In this document: piece after piece, positions 33,759 to 44,974 of the stretch | Layout of the letters: every line of letters starts with the position of its first letter | Position numbering within the stretch: the stretch's first letter is position 1 | Source: Hygrocybe punicea | Taxonomy: Eukaryota; Basidiomycota; Agaricomycetes; Agaricales; Hygrophoraceae | Assembly (NCBI GenBank): GCA_963556145.1 | Contig: OY744471.1 | Location: 3,403,590-3,467,589 of the forward strand | Direction of reading: 5' to 3' | DNA length: 64,000 nt | The notes under the pieces: generated by a model | What the model was told of the DNA's origin: nothing | Databases searched by the model: none | What the model saw: the letters and a program-made list of their open reading frames with translations, nothing else | Program-made: the position numbers and the translations under genes

Positions 33759-35825
33759 GGATCAAGGATGTTGTGCACAGGCCTAAGACGTCGGATGGCA
33801 ATGTGGGTGGAAGTTTCTTCTGGGGTGGGTAGTTGCACAACACATTCTATGCGAGCAGGAACTGGATTGCTTGCTCCCTTTGTCCCTACAAGAATGCAAG
33901 AGTTGCCTTCGTGTTTAGATGACACAGCATAAGTGAGGCCATGGACATTCAGGTGAGAGAGGAGCTGTGCCTTCTGCAGTGGGTCAAAGCCCAGGGATGT
34001 AGCCAGGGCACAACGGAGGCCTATTGGGATAGAATGAGCCGTGTTTTCATTCCAAGTAACTGCTTCATCATGGGCCACATCCCAGCCCATGGATTCACTG
34101 AGCATGTCGGTGATGAGCATGTCACGGACCTAGGGGCTCAAAAGCTTTTCAAACATTGCTTGACAATGTTGCAGAGCTTGTGGACAGTGTGATTTGCATA
34201 AGACGCCGCGTAGGTTTGCAGATTGAGTATATGACCTCGACATCGTCTGCTCTAATTCTCCTAGGAGTATATAAGTACGTTTGCAAAAGTTGCTGCAGCA
34301 CTGCTTACCCATTTTGCTGCTGGTAGAAATCCGCTGAAGCATACCAATAACTCTCTCGAAAGGAAAGGTCCACTATGCATGGAGGGGGCCAAAGAGTAAC
34401 AGGTACTCTTGTAAATGCAATGCCATGTGATGATTTGGGTGAAAACGGTACTCTGGGAACAAATCCTGGACCCCATTGAGGTATGACTGCATATGCTGAA
34501 GGTACAGGTTGGCACGGTGGTGGGAGGTCACTCGAGAGGCAGCAATGATGACCACGGACAGAAGGGATATGGAAACAGAAAGAATCTTGCTACATCGCTC
34601 TGTTCGTTCATTCCCCTCATGAACTTTTGCCCAAAGGTGGACAAGTGAAATGGGCAAATAGGTCGTTCCCAGCATGCGCCATTGGTCTGCCTTCACCTTT
34701 CCATGTTTTGAAGAGCCCAAGTCCTGGGGAACAGAAGTTGCCCAGGATGGCATCACCATGTTCCTGATGTCCAACCAAATCTCCTCCATTTCCTCCATTG
34801 TCACTACATGGCCGTGGGCAGTTGATGTATCAGCACCAGTTGTTCGCTTTTCTGGTTGTGCTTGATGCTGTGGGGTGAAGGTGGGTGGGCATGTGGTTCA
34901 GGTGATCAGAAAGACCACTTACCCAGGCAAGGATGGCGTCAACCCGGTCAATTTTTGAAGCCCTTCAACGTGAGTCCAAACGAGCCGCCATTGGACACTT
35001 TAACTCAGCACAGATGAATTCGAGGGCACGCGCATGGCACCTCTTAAACTTGTTGACAATCTGCAAGCGGTTCTTGGCCAGTTCAGCTGCCATAGGGCCT
35101 TGGAGGTATTTCTGTAGCTTTTTGACGCTAGTCTGCTCCTTGGGGGAGAATTCCTTCCAAGCAGAAGAAAGTTCGATGGGCACCACTGGCAATTCCTCTG
35201 CCTTTTCCAGACGAATACCAAGAATCCCGTCGAAATGCTCTTTGATCAAGCCCAAGAAGAGGTTATGCATGCCATCGACCACCACGCAGCGGGCCATGTC
35301 AAAGTAAGGTAGTTGGAGTAATTCTGACCAACGGACCCCAGAAGTGTCAAAGAGCGCTTGTCTCACCCCCTCGCTGTGTGTGTCGTCGTACTGGTCAGCA
35401 CAAGCCTGGCAGTTGGCATTGGAGCGTCGGATCCAAGAATTATAATCTGTATTTCCATAACCATGTGATGCTCGAGTACAATGGCAGATTGAACAGAAGT
35501 GATTGTGAGAGTGGGCAGCAAACCCCCCAACTTTTCTTGCCACAGGGAGGTCGCAGATCACTGCAACCAATGCACAGTGAACCAGTCGACCACGGGGATA
35601 GCGGTGAGTGCATGAGAATCTGACCCCTGGCACCCAAAAGTCTAAGAAGTCGTCGATGAGTGGGGTCAGGTAGTGGTTGATGGCTGTGAGTGGTGGTTCC
35701 TGGGGGCCAGGAATGATCCCCACCAAAAACATGTTCTCAGGCTTGTAGTGTAATTCAGGGGGGAGGTTGAGGCAAACCAGGGATATGAGGCCAATGGAAG
35801 CCTTCTTTCCTGCCTGTTTATTGGT
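33722..35825 (-). pseudogene. CACTA Tnp2 transposase, C-terminal part (split gene)
   Basis: This is the larger part of an En/Spm-type Tnp2 transposase. It starts at the junction with the KDZ insertion (PYTNKQAGKKASIGLISLVC) and continues ENMFLVGIIPGPQEPPLTAI, NHYLTPLIDDFLDFWVPGVR, YPRGRLVHCALVAVICDLPV, GVRWSELLQLPYFDMARCVV and VDGMHNLFLGLIKEHFDGIL. After further exons come MVMPSWATSVPQDLGSSKHG, YRFHPNHHMALHLQEYLLLF and WTFPFERVIGMLQRI. An in-frame TAG at 34,130-34,132 interrupts KLLSP and VRDML. The stop lies inside the 821-bp palindrome. The 5' part of the same gene continues at 53,166, 17.3 kb away, and the coding sense rejoins exactly when the insertion and one copy of GTATGGG are removed. 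Besides the insertion, the nonsense codon shows it is dead. Confidence 0.85.
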
Positions 35826-35914
35826 GTATGGGCAGGGCATTCAGCAAGATATTACCAACTGACTTGGGATGCCTGAAAATGAGATTGCCCAACTGACTTG
35901 GGGATAGCTGAATC

Positions 35915-36560
35915 AGGCTGAGATATATCCTGGCCCAACTGAGATGGTCCAGGCTGATGTTCCCAGGATATATTCTGGGCCAACTAGGATGGTCCAGGCT
36001 GATGTTCCCTGGATATATCCTGGCCCATCTGGGATGGTCCAGGCTGATGTTCCCAGGATATATCCTGGCCCAACTGAGATGGTCCAGGCTGATGTTCTTG
36101 GGATATATCCTGGGCCAATTGACATGGTCCAGGCTGATGTTTCCCGGATATATCCTGTGCCAACTGACATGATCCAGGCTGATTTTCTCAGGATATATCC
36201 TGGGCCAATTGACATGGTCCAGGCTGATGTTCCCAGGATATATTCTGGGCCAACTGAGATGGGTCCAGGCTGATGTTCTTGGGATATATCCTGGCCCATC
36301 TGGGATGGTTGAGGCTGATGTCCCCAGGATATATCCTGGCCCATCTGAGATGGTCCAGGCTGATGTTCCCAGGATATATCCTGGCCCAACTGAGATGGTC
36401 CAGGCTGATGTTCTTGGGATATATCCTGGCCCATCTGGGATGGTTGAGGCTGATGTCCCCAGGATATATCCTGGGCCAACTGGGATGGTCCAGGCTGATG
36501 TTCTCAGGATATATCCTGGCTCAACTGACATGGTTTATGCTGATGCTGTCATGATGTCTC
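35915..36560. repeat. Left subterminal array of a 45-bp repeat
   Basis: About 14 tandem units of exactly or nearly 45 bp; a unit reads GGATATATCC, tggcccatctgggatggtcc, aggctgatgttccca. Unit junctions form palindromes such as CCCAGGATATATCCTGGG. Variation between units lies mainly in tggg(c/a)ca(a/t)(c/t)t and in ttccca/ttcttg. The array starts about 80 bp inside the KDZ end. Its open frames in several phases are a by-product of the 15-codon unit length. Confidence 0.95.
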
Positions 36561-36858
36561 CTGGCTCATCTTGGATTGTTCAGGATAATGTTCTTAGGTT
36601 ATGTTTTCAGGATATGTCCATAAGACATCTGTTTTGTTGCTAGAGCTCATAATCATGTGCCACAATAACTTGATTGATTCATTATAGTCAACTCCTGGTA
36701 GCTGCAACTACCCATAAAGCCCTGATACATGTCAGCCCTTCTTGTATTTTTTCTTTTCAGGTCCCTGCTCAGTTTCTTCCTCTGGATCTATGTGACGTTT
36801 GGACCGTTGCCTATTGTTGAATTAGTATCATTTTCACAACTCATCCCATAATAATGAC
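36561..36858. other. Spacer between array and accessory gene stop
   Basis: About 300 bp of degenerate repeat remnants and AT-rich sequence. No gene was seen. Confidence 0.4.
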
Positions 36859-37218
36859 TTACAATCTGTCAGCAGATGGAATCTGCTCAAATACCAACTT
36901 CATCTCAAGCACGATTTTCATCCACCTTTCATGCTCTGCCTGTCCCCCAATCCGACTTCCCCATTCCTTTAGTCCCACCAAGAACAGAACAAGTCCTCCA
37001 AGTCCTCTTCTACACCATGTTTTCTCCAGAACACTATTTGCAGATATACCACCCAAGGTACACCGTTGCCACCACTTTTCCATCTGTTTTTCAATTCTAT
37101 CAAAGTCCATGATATCATCCTGTTTCTTTGATCGACTCAAGCTCCAGTTCACTAAGGATCGAGGGGGCTTGAATTCCAAAGCAGGTGGTGTGGTGGGACC
37201 ACCCAAGCGAACCAGGGC
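36859..37218 (-). pseudogene. KDZ accessory gene, 3' part beyond the hAT insertion
   Basis: This is the last exon of the minus-strand gene whose main part lies at 42,491-44,737. It begins at the hAT target duplication (ALVRLGG) and runs PPALEFKPPRSLVNWSLSRS, MDFDRIEKQMEKWWQRC and GGLVLFLVGLKEWG to a stop at 36,859. Removing the 5,272-bp insert and one ACCAGGGC gives an uninterrupted frame across CEAWVGAELALVRLGG, which proves the two parts were one gene. Confidence 0.7.
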
Positions 37219-37859
37219 TAGTGTTGCCACGGCTCGGTCCGGCTCGGCTCGGCTACGGCTAACAACGGCTAACCCATATATGGGTTGTTAGCCGGACCGG
37301 ACCATTGTGGCAACGGCTAAACCGCGGCTAGCCGTCCAAAAAAGGAAATAAATAGCAGAGTGCCTAGCGACCACTGTCAAGGTCGAATCTCACCACCAAT
37401 CTCACAAACCAGCTCGCGACAACGCCGGCGGACCCCAAACAAAGGCCACACTGCCACAGCACCCCAACGGCGACCAGCAGAGGGGCGAATGAAGCGGCAA
37501 CGGAAGCAGCGGACACTCCCGTTATGTCTGTTTTTTTTATATTACTACCAACTTATTTTGGATTACAGCACAAATGATCTCGAGGCAACAGCAGCCCGGA
37601 CAGCAGCACTGCAGCAGCAACGACCAATGACCCCGGTTACGGCAACAGAACAGCGGCAGTGGCAACGACGGCAACAGCAGTGCCAGCAGCGACGACAAGC
37701 CACGCGTGCCAGTCCCAGATGTAGCGGAGGGTCGTGCACCCATCTCTGCTGCATCGGTAAGGTTTTTTTTCTTTACTTTTACTAACAAAGATCTGTCTAG
37801 CTACGTATTTTTTCCCCAGATACCTGCTGATGTATCTCTCCAGAGCACTCGAAACCTAA

Positions 37860-40800
37860 CGGCGTCACGTTGGATGCCACTGGACTCGAAAAGACAACTT
37901 CCGCCGCCATGTTGAACGGTGGGCTCAATAATGGCATCCATGAACCCACTGGCGAGGATCTCGAGCGTGAACTTCCTATGGTTTATGATGGTCAGGTGCC
38001 GCTCGGTGACGTGCTTTCGCCAGTTGTGCAGGCTATATATGCAGAGCTGTGCGAGCTGGCGGAAACGTTCATTTTTATGGTGTGTGTACTGATAATTTGC
38101 ACAATCTGATGTACATGGATCCTTCACAGCATGCCAAATATGTCGGACAGTACTCGCAAACGTACTTTAGCTGACTGGGTGGTCAAGACGAAAAAACAAG
38201 TTGTCAAGTTGTACGCAGTGGCGAAGTGGGCGCGGGACGCGGACACTGTTCAAAAATGCATGGTGCATTCATCAGCAGGACTCCATGTGTACTTTATCGT
38301 GAACTCATGGGTTCAGCACAGAACATAACCGCGTTTCTTATGAATCAAAATCAACAATTCGAGGATGCCATCACCGCCCTTTCTTTCGCAAAGCAAAGTT
38401 TGGATCCATCCAGGTAGGTTGTTGCTACCTTGTTTGACGCCCCTTCACACCATGACCAATATACTTAGACTCCGCAACCACGACTTACTGACGTCTTTGG
38501 ATGTCTTAACAACTGGTTCATATCGGAGACTGCCTACCAGGATCAAGGTATCATTCCCTCGTTGGATTCCATTTCATGAGCTCATCCATATTCACTAGAA
38601 ATTGATCATATCCCCAGCACCATTGACAAACAAAGAGGTGGACCAGACCTTAAAGGACATGGAGGGCGTTATCCGATACCGACTTTGCATGTCAGAGATT
38701 ATCCCCGTTGAAATGTCTCGGCATCGGATTGGTAATCGCACACTTCTGTAGTCTCCCGACAGCATTGACATTAAGGATATAGCAAACGGTCGAGTTTACT
38801 TCACCGTCCCAAAGTTATTTGAAGTTTCGCTGTGTCTTCGAGGTGCACGGAAGGACAATGGTTGGTTTTTTGTTCATGTCGAATTTTTTATCAGTATCGG
38901 AGGGGATATGACTGGCATGCAGGGTACGCACGAAGTCACAGGTTGTTGTCACCCATAGGCCAATTGACGCAGTAGAATTTCCTCGGGAGCCAACAGGCCT
39001 CATGAAACGCCATATCACTGATGAAGCGGACGCAAGGCTTGCGTTTTACCTTCCATTACCGCCAGACGATGTGCCTCCCCCTGGAATTGAGATCCTGCCA
39101 AGACCACAGTTACCTGATAGCCTGGTAGATACACCTCTTGTTCGGCTATACAACTTTCTTCGTACGTGCCCTCTATCAAGTGACTGCAATGCTTCTAACA
39201 TACAACAGAAATAATGTGTTTATCTTATCAATTGGAGATCTTGTGGTACCAAGTATGTGTAACCCGACTCGGACGTTGCATGGTGCCAATAATCTTCCTG
39301 CAGGCTCAGAGAATGCACTCCCTTGGGTGGGCGGATTATCTGAAAATCGAAATGACCAACAACCGCAAAACGCTAACAGCCTCGTATTGGATGTCCGTGC
39401 TGTTTCGGTACATCATCATCCGCCTACTGACGTTCGACCATCAATTTAGTCGTCAACCGCCCCCAACTGTACCCGGGCGCCCACAACCACCATCTAGCAG
39501 ATTGAAGTTACCCACACTGGGCGGGACGCTCACAATATCCATCATCGAAGCGCAGGCGCCACCTCAAGCAGGCAGCGGACCGGCGCGGTCTTCAAAAGCA
39601 CGTATTCTTGCCGAACTGCAGCAAAAGGCTAAGCTCGGGACGGGACAACCGTCTGACGAAGTCGAGGGGCTGAAGTTCAAGGTTCGATGGGAACCTACAA
39701 AAGGTGCATTGGGTGTTGTCTTCTCTGCCGAGGATTCTGCGATGGCTCCCGGCGAGTTAATTATAGTGAGCTATGCGTGATGTCGCCACTTTGTATGCTA
39801 ACGATCCAAACAGGATGCAAACGACCTAGATTTTGATTCACTGTTGCGCAAAGTCATCGAGAAGCATACAACAGCTATCTTGAAGGTGTTTCAGTACCAG
39901 CTCCAGCGTGGTGCCAAACGTACAGTTTTTTCAATACCAGGCGAGGTTGCTTTGGTCGTAGACGGTCCGTCGTGGTTTTTTTTCCACCTGAATACCGGGA
40001 TATTCAGCTCACTGTCTTGGCAGAGCGGATGCCTGCACTTCGGGTGCATTTATGTGGCGATGAGCTAGTGATTGTCACCGTCGACCCCAGAACCGGTCGT
40101 CTCAACTTGAGAGACACAGGTGACCTCGCAGCGGCAGGACGGGGGGCCACGTTTTGCCGCAATATCGAGAAGCTTGTCGAAAATCCCGCAGTGTTGTTAG
40201 ATGCGCTCGTGGGACTGCGACTGAACGTGGGTCAACCACTATTTTACCCGTGGTTGCTTCTTTTTTACGTTGGTTGCAGACTATTGCGGGCCTTGCGCAA
40301 CAAAAGGCTCAATACCTCAGTCTACGAAGCTTCCGACATCGTAACTTTTCCAAAGAACGTTCGTGCTGTTCGCTGTCTTCGAGGCTCTGTTAATGTCATG
40401 TATCCCTTCTTATAGAACTGATGCAGCTGGGACCGACGGCACGTGGAACTGTGTACATCCAGCTCACTAACTTTCTCAAACACTACTTGGTGCTCGTGAT
40501 CACAGATGATGAGTTCCGATATGCACTCATCTCGGTCAGCGTTGTTCCCAAAAGCATGTACAACAATATGGTCATGGAAGATATTGCGTGGCTGGATTTG
40601 GGACGTATCCATGGTGAAGACATTTCTTTTGTGGCTCGAACGGACCTAGGCAAACCTCTGGTGCCTGGTGCCGGGTTGAAGAGGAAGAAGGAGGGTGAGC
40701 ATGATGGGGCAACGGAAATGGGGCGAAAGATGTTTAATCCGGGCAGGTGTGTACATAGGGTGCATTTTGCGACTGATGACTGAGCGACGACTAGTTTTAA

Positions 40801-41690
40801 TCTGGAGACTCAAGTCTTGCGGGAGCTGTATGCATACTGTTGGTGAGTCTAGCCTTATCTTTATCTCCAGACACCACGTGCCTTACCTCTCCAGCGCACG
40901 TGTTGCGTACAGGCAGCAATGTCCAACATCTGTGTCATCCCGCTAAATTGGTGATCTGACAAGAAGGCGAAGGTAGGTATTATTCCATGGATTTCTGTGC
41001 TGGTGGCTCACTAAGTGCTTCTGTAGGTGGTGACCTATGCGAAATTGAAGTATGTGCAGCAGCCGATGGGGAAGACGGCAGGAACAAGTGCCATTATACG
41101 GCCATCGAAGCGGATAATATACGACACGACCGAGGCTGTTGTCTCGTTCCTTTCGGAAGAAGTGGACACGTGCGTTGACGAGTTCTTGGAGGAGTGGGCG
41201 CGAGTGTCGAAGGTGGTCGTAATCGCTCAGGAGGGTGGGTATTTTTGTGGTCGTGACAAACTTGATTAGGTTCTGATATCCAGTTCGCAGTTGCTCAAAT
41301 GGGGAAAGATAAGGAATGAGGTGACGTTCGGCTCCTTTCTTTTGATTTGCAGACTGTGGAATTTGCTTATGCTGCTGTATGCACGCTTTCTTGTCACGCC
41401 TTGTCTTTCTCACCGATTCTGTGGTTGCAGGACTACATGGTGTCCATAACCTGCACAGACCAGTTGTCTCCATCTGGTGGCTCTTTCGACCTGCGTTTTT
41501 CACGTGCCGTTCTGCCTACAGACTCCCCGACTGCGCCGCAAGGGGAGCAAGACCGATTCAATCCGCACGACGATGCAGAGCCATTTCTGCAGGGTGTCTT
41601 GCGGCATTGGCATGGATGACTCGCTCCGTCGCTGCACCGCCTAGTGGGGCTTCTACGGCAACTGTGCCCTGGTGAGATCCAGCGCGACAA
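37860..41690 (+). pseudogene. MED14: MED14 (Mediator subunit 14) copy inside the hAT-like element
   Basis: MED14 is the scaffold of the RNA polymerase II Mediator complex. Recognised blocks, in order, are YDGQVPLGDVLSPVVQAIYA, RKRTLADWVVKTKKQVVKLY, ITAFLMNQNQQFEDAITALS, LRNHDLLTSLDVLTTGSYRR, MSEIIPVEMSRHRI and ANGRVYFTVPKLFEVSLCLR. These are followed by MKRHITDEADARLAFYLPLP, MHSLGWADYLKIEMTNNRKT, CGDELVIVTVDPRTGRLNLR, YLVLVITDDEFRYALISVSV, SAIIRPSKRIIYDTTEAVVS and ITCTDQLSPSGGSFDLRFSR. Introns are retained, so capture was at the DNA level. Lesions include a frame change at a T8 run (39,976-39,983) and TGA where TGG is expected at 40,952-40,954 (PLNW/SDKKAK). A second TGA of the same kind stands at 41,317-41,319 (DKE/GDVRLLSF). 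Coverage runs from near the N-terminus to near the C-terminus. Confidence 0.85.
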
Positions 41691-42489
41691 CAGGTGAGTG
41701 CCCAGTCCATCACCATCCGACTTGTACTAACAGCAACCACGACTATGACCGGGCGGGCAACAATGACGGCGACATCGACGTCAACGGGAAATGGCGACAA
41801 CCCAGGATGGATGGGGCAAGAGCAACAGTGAGGGGGAACGAAGACGAGAAGTCCCCACCCTCTACCTGTAGCCCTGCCCCACTGCCTCCCCGAGCCAACC
41901 ACCACCTCGCGAATGGGTACGGCCGTGTCAATTGACATGTGCACGGCATTCGCGAGGTGAACACAAGGACCATAACGACGATGACAGCTGACGAGGCCAA
42001 TGACGACGGACAGGGCAGGAGAAACTGAGGACGAGTCTGCCCCTCTCCCTGCTGCCCAGCCCACCTTGCGAATATATATGGCCACGTCAATTGACGTGTG
42101 CACGGCATTCACGGGGTGTTCCCCTTTCACAGGAGCCTCGGAGGTGCATATGTAAGTAGGTATATTTCATTTTTTTCACATGCATGTACATAGGTGGTTT
42201 ACATGGAGATATGCAAAAAGAAGTGCACATACCGGTTATCAACACTTGAAAACCTCGCGAAATGCGTCCATACATGTTTGTGAGGTGTGGGAGGCAGCAG
42301 AGGGGTTATTTGAAGCCAGCAAACAGGCTGGAAACCTAAATTTCCTAATTTGGATATTTGGTAACGGCTAATAACGGCTAGCCGTTGCTAAGCCGAGGTT
42401 TAACCGTTAGCCGAGTGAACGGCTCGGCTCGGCTAATTATCGGTCCGGCTCCAACGGCTAACGGTTTCGGACCGAGCCGTGGCAACACT
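41691..42489. other. Right non-coding part of the hAT-like element
   Basis: Beyond MED14 there is a partial internal duplication. The phrases gtcaattgac(a/g)tgtgcacggcattc and cgcgaatgggtacggcc/cgaatatatatggcc recur at about 41,900-41,960 and 42,065-42,110. The end (42,360-42,480) is dense in acggcta motifs. No gene was seen. Confidence 0.5.
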
Positions 42490-42490
42490 A

Positions 42491-44737
42491 ACCAGGGCCA
42501 ATTCAGCACCTACCCAAGCCTCACAAAGATGACTCCAATCTTGACCCAGCTTGGAGATTGTATTCTCATCAAGACCAATTTCCAGACCCAGACGCTGTAT
42601 TTCTCTTGGAATACCTGTTGTCTTGATAATAATTTTTGGAGGAGCTGGTAATTTTTTTAGCCTGTAGTTTTCATGATCAGTTATGCATGAGAGTATATAT
42701 AAATGTTCAACCTTTCAATATCCTCTAGCACAACTTCAATAGCCCTCATAATGGAATTGTATCCCACAAGTGTTGTTTGGTGAGTGTAGTCTGGAAAATC
42801 ACTTGGTATATCATCATCTCGAATAAAGTGTGCCTGAGTATATGCCCGCAATGCTAATCCAAGGCCAAGAAGGATCTGCTCAATGGATGAAGTACAATGG
42901 GGTTTTCCAGAGGAAGCATCAATCCATGGTTGTGTTGCAATCCAAGCAACAAAGCTCTTGCAGCTGTCTGGGTGATCACTATCTGCAAAGAATTCGGCTG
43001 GAAGATATTTGTGGGCAAAGTTCCAGCTTGCCCATAAAGCGGGAACTTCAGCATGGCTTGAACCATGCTTATCCTGTGATAAAATGAGATTCAAAGAGTG
43101 ATGAGAGGAAAATATAACAAACTGCATATTTTATCAGTGCCAAGGCATCCTGATATTCCTTTATGGATGATAACATCTTGAGAAATGCTTGATTGCTGTA
43201 TAAGGTGCCTGCTGGTGATTGTTTATGAGCAGCTCCTGCAGCTGGGGCACTTTCTACTTCTTCTCCCTCAGCGCTGTCCACCTCAACATACAACCTTTTT
43301 TGCCTGTTTTACAGGAACTACTTTTTTCTTTTCCACAGCACGTAACTCTTGTTTCACTTGCAGTGGTCGTTTTCCAGCTGCTTGCCTCATATACCAGAAG
43401 TGATATAGCCCATTTGCACATTGATTTGTCATGCGTGATGGCTCTTTGATGGTAATGTCATTGTCATGAGGAATGGATGTGGACTTGAAAAAACCCTGGG
43501 GATTGGCCTCAATTTCCTTCCAGTGTACAGTGGAGGATCGAGTGTAAAATGCTGTACACACATTAACAATAAATACACATCAATGGTATTGTGAGGACAT
43601 ACCCATCACTAATTTCACAAAGTTGCGAAGCACCATCCGCACAACCAAAGGGTCAGCATCGACTGGCTTTTCAGGCAGATATGGATATTTGTCATCATCA
43701 AATGTTGTGATGGCCCAAGGTGAAAGCTTGGAATTGTCTTCCTCATTCTCTACAATGTCATTTGAATTAATCATCACATGTGAAACATGATTGTCAATTA
43801 CCTTTGCAGAAAGATTGTGCAAATTTACACCACTCATCATAGAAATCACTATCCTTCCATTTGGAAAAATGCCTGGAGAATTTAGCTGTAGGATCATTGG
43901 TCTCAAATCTTGTTGCATTTCAGTTGATGTTTAACTTCTTGAAAATGAAAACTTACTTGTGTACAGAAGCTTGATCATTCTCATTCACATGTGTGGTTAA
44001 GATGACAACATGAACCCCCATTTTGCGATGGAGATCATTCATGAAGCTCATTACTGTTCTATGGAGTTGTGTCCTGGCCTCTCTGCTGGAATAGTCAATC
44101 ACATATTCACTTTCCCACAGTATGATTACATACTCCATTTGTTGTTCACGTGGCCAAGCTTCTGTATTCCACTTTCTAGCCTCATCATCACAACGTGCTT
44201 GATCCTCCTCTGATAGGCCATTCCAGACATTTGAGAGTGCAGGCTGATAAGCACTCATATGAGTGTGACTGCCAGCATTAATCAAATTTTGCATTTCTTC
44301 CTCCACTTCCCTCTTGAATAAATATCCTGCTGCTGTTCTCCGTGTCCATCGTTTACCCCACATATCATTTCCTTTTCCAACACCACTATCCTTCTCAACA
44401 TGATTTTCCAACTCGTGAGTATCACCTCTAGCCTTTTTCTTGTTCTGTTGGGATTGTCGCTCATTCTTAAACCAATTGGCAATTTTCTACTCAAGGTTAA
44501 TATGTTTAAAATGAAGAGAAGTATAATTAAAATGGTATTAACCTTGTGAAGAATGTCTTTGTCATCAGGCAGAACAAGTGGTGTTTTGTTGGCTCCCTTC
44601 CTCTCCTTTTGAAGCTGATGCAACTCTTTGATGATCTCAGTTCGAATTTTTTTCTTATTTTCATTGTTGGTGGTGGAAACATATTTGTTGTAGTGAGACT
44701 TGAGAATTGCTTGGATTTCTTCAGTAGCCCAAGCCAT
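42491..44737 (-). pseudogene. KDZ accessory gene, 5' part (WFKN-motif protein)
   Basis: The start is the ATG at 44,737 (MAWATEEIQAILKSHYNKYV). The second exon opens with KKIANWFKNERQSQQNKKKA, reminiscent of the recognition helix of a homeodomain. Then come RWTRRTAAGYLFKREVEEEM, SNVWNGLSEEDQARCDDEAR, VHVVILTTHVNENDQASVHK, FETNDPTAKFSRHFSKWKDS, WAITTFDDDKYPYLPEKPVD, HDNDITIKEPSRMTNQCANG, PALWASWNFAHKYLPAEFFA and PPKIIIKTTGIPREIQRLGL. The last exon is cut by the hAT-like insertion. A frame change at an A6 run (T6 on the plus strand, 43,296-43,301) separates QAKK and LYVEVDSAEGEE. I remember similar genes next to KDZ transposases in other mushrooms but know no function. It is divergent from the zinc-finger gene at 46,695. 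Confidence 0.6.
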
Positions 44738-44883
44738 TTGTAGTTCAGTATGAGGTAGACTGGAGGATGAGTGAAATAGAAGTGGTAAGGGAAGTTAGGA
44801 TGAACTCTGGAAGCTAAAACAGATTTTCCTTGCAAATTGGAGCAGTAGTAACTCAGAAATCGGAGCAAACTTGAGTTGCTGTG

Positions 44884-44941
44884 GCAAATTCCCACGTCAA
44901 CAATCACATGTGCAAATTGCCACGTCAACAATCACATGTTC
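44884..44941. repeat. 30-bp direct repeat, two copies
   Basis: caaattcccacgtcaacaat and caaattgccacgtcaacaat, each followed by cacatgt, occur back to back upstream of the accessory gene start. The CACGT cores could be protein-binding sites in the divergent promoter region. Confidence 0.7.
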
Positions 44942-44974
44942 AAAATATCACGTGATGGTTCAATTGTATTTAAA

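Larger units (their letters stand above)
37219..42490. mobile_element. Non-autonomous hAT-like element carrying MED14 (Pack-hAT)
   Basis: Eight-base duplications ACCAGGGC flank it (37,211-37,218 and 42,491-42,498). Both ends begin, in inverted orientation, TAGTGTTGCCACGGCTCGGT followed by ccg, a perfect 23-bp inverted repeat. Just inside each end are several copies of acggcta/tagccgt words, likely subterminal transposase-binding motifs. The 5,272-bp interior has no hAT transposase; it is filled by an almost complete copy of the host gene MED14 with its introns. The element is more GC-rich than the surrounding KDZ DNA. Confidence 0.9.

Noticed and set aside
35818..36643. Long open frames on both strands with a 15-residue repeat (GPGYILGTSAWTI-like)
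   Set aside because: They are produced by the 45-bp tandem unit, whose length is a multiple of three. Several frames are open at once and no start or splice context supports translation.
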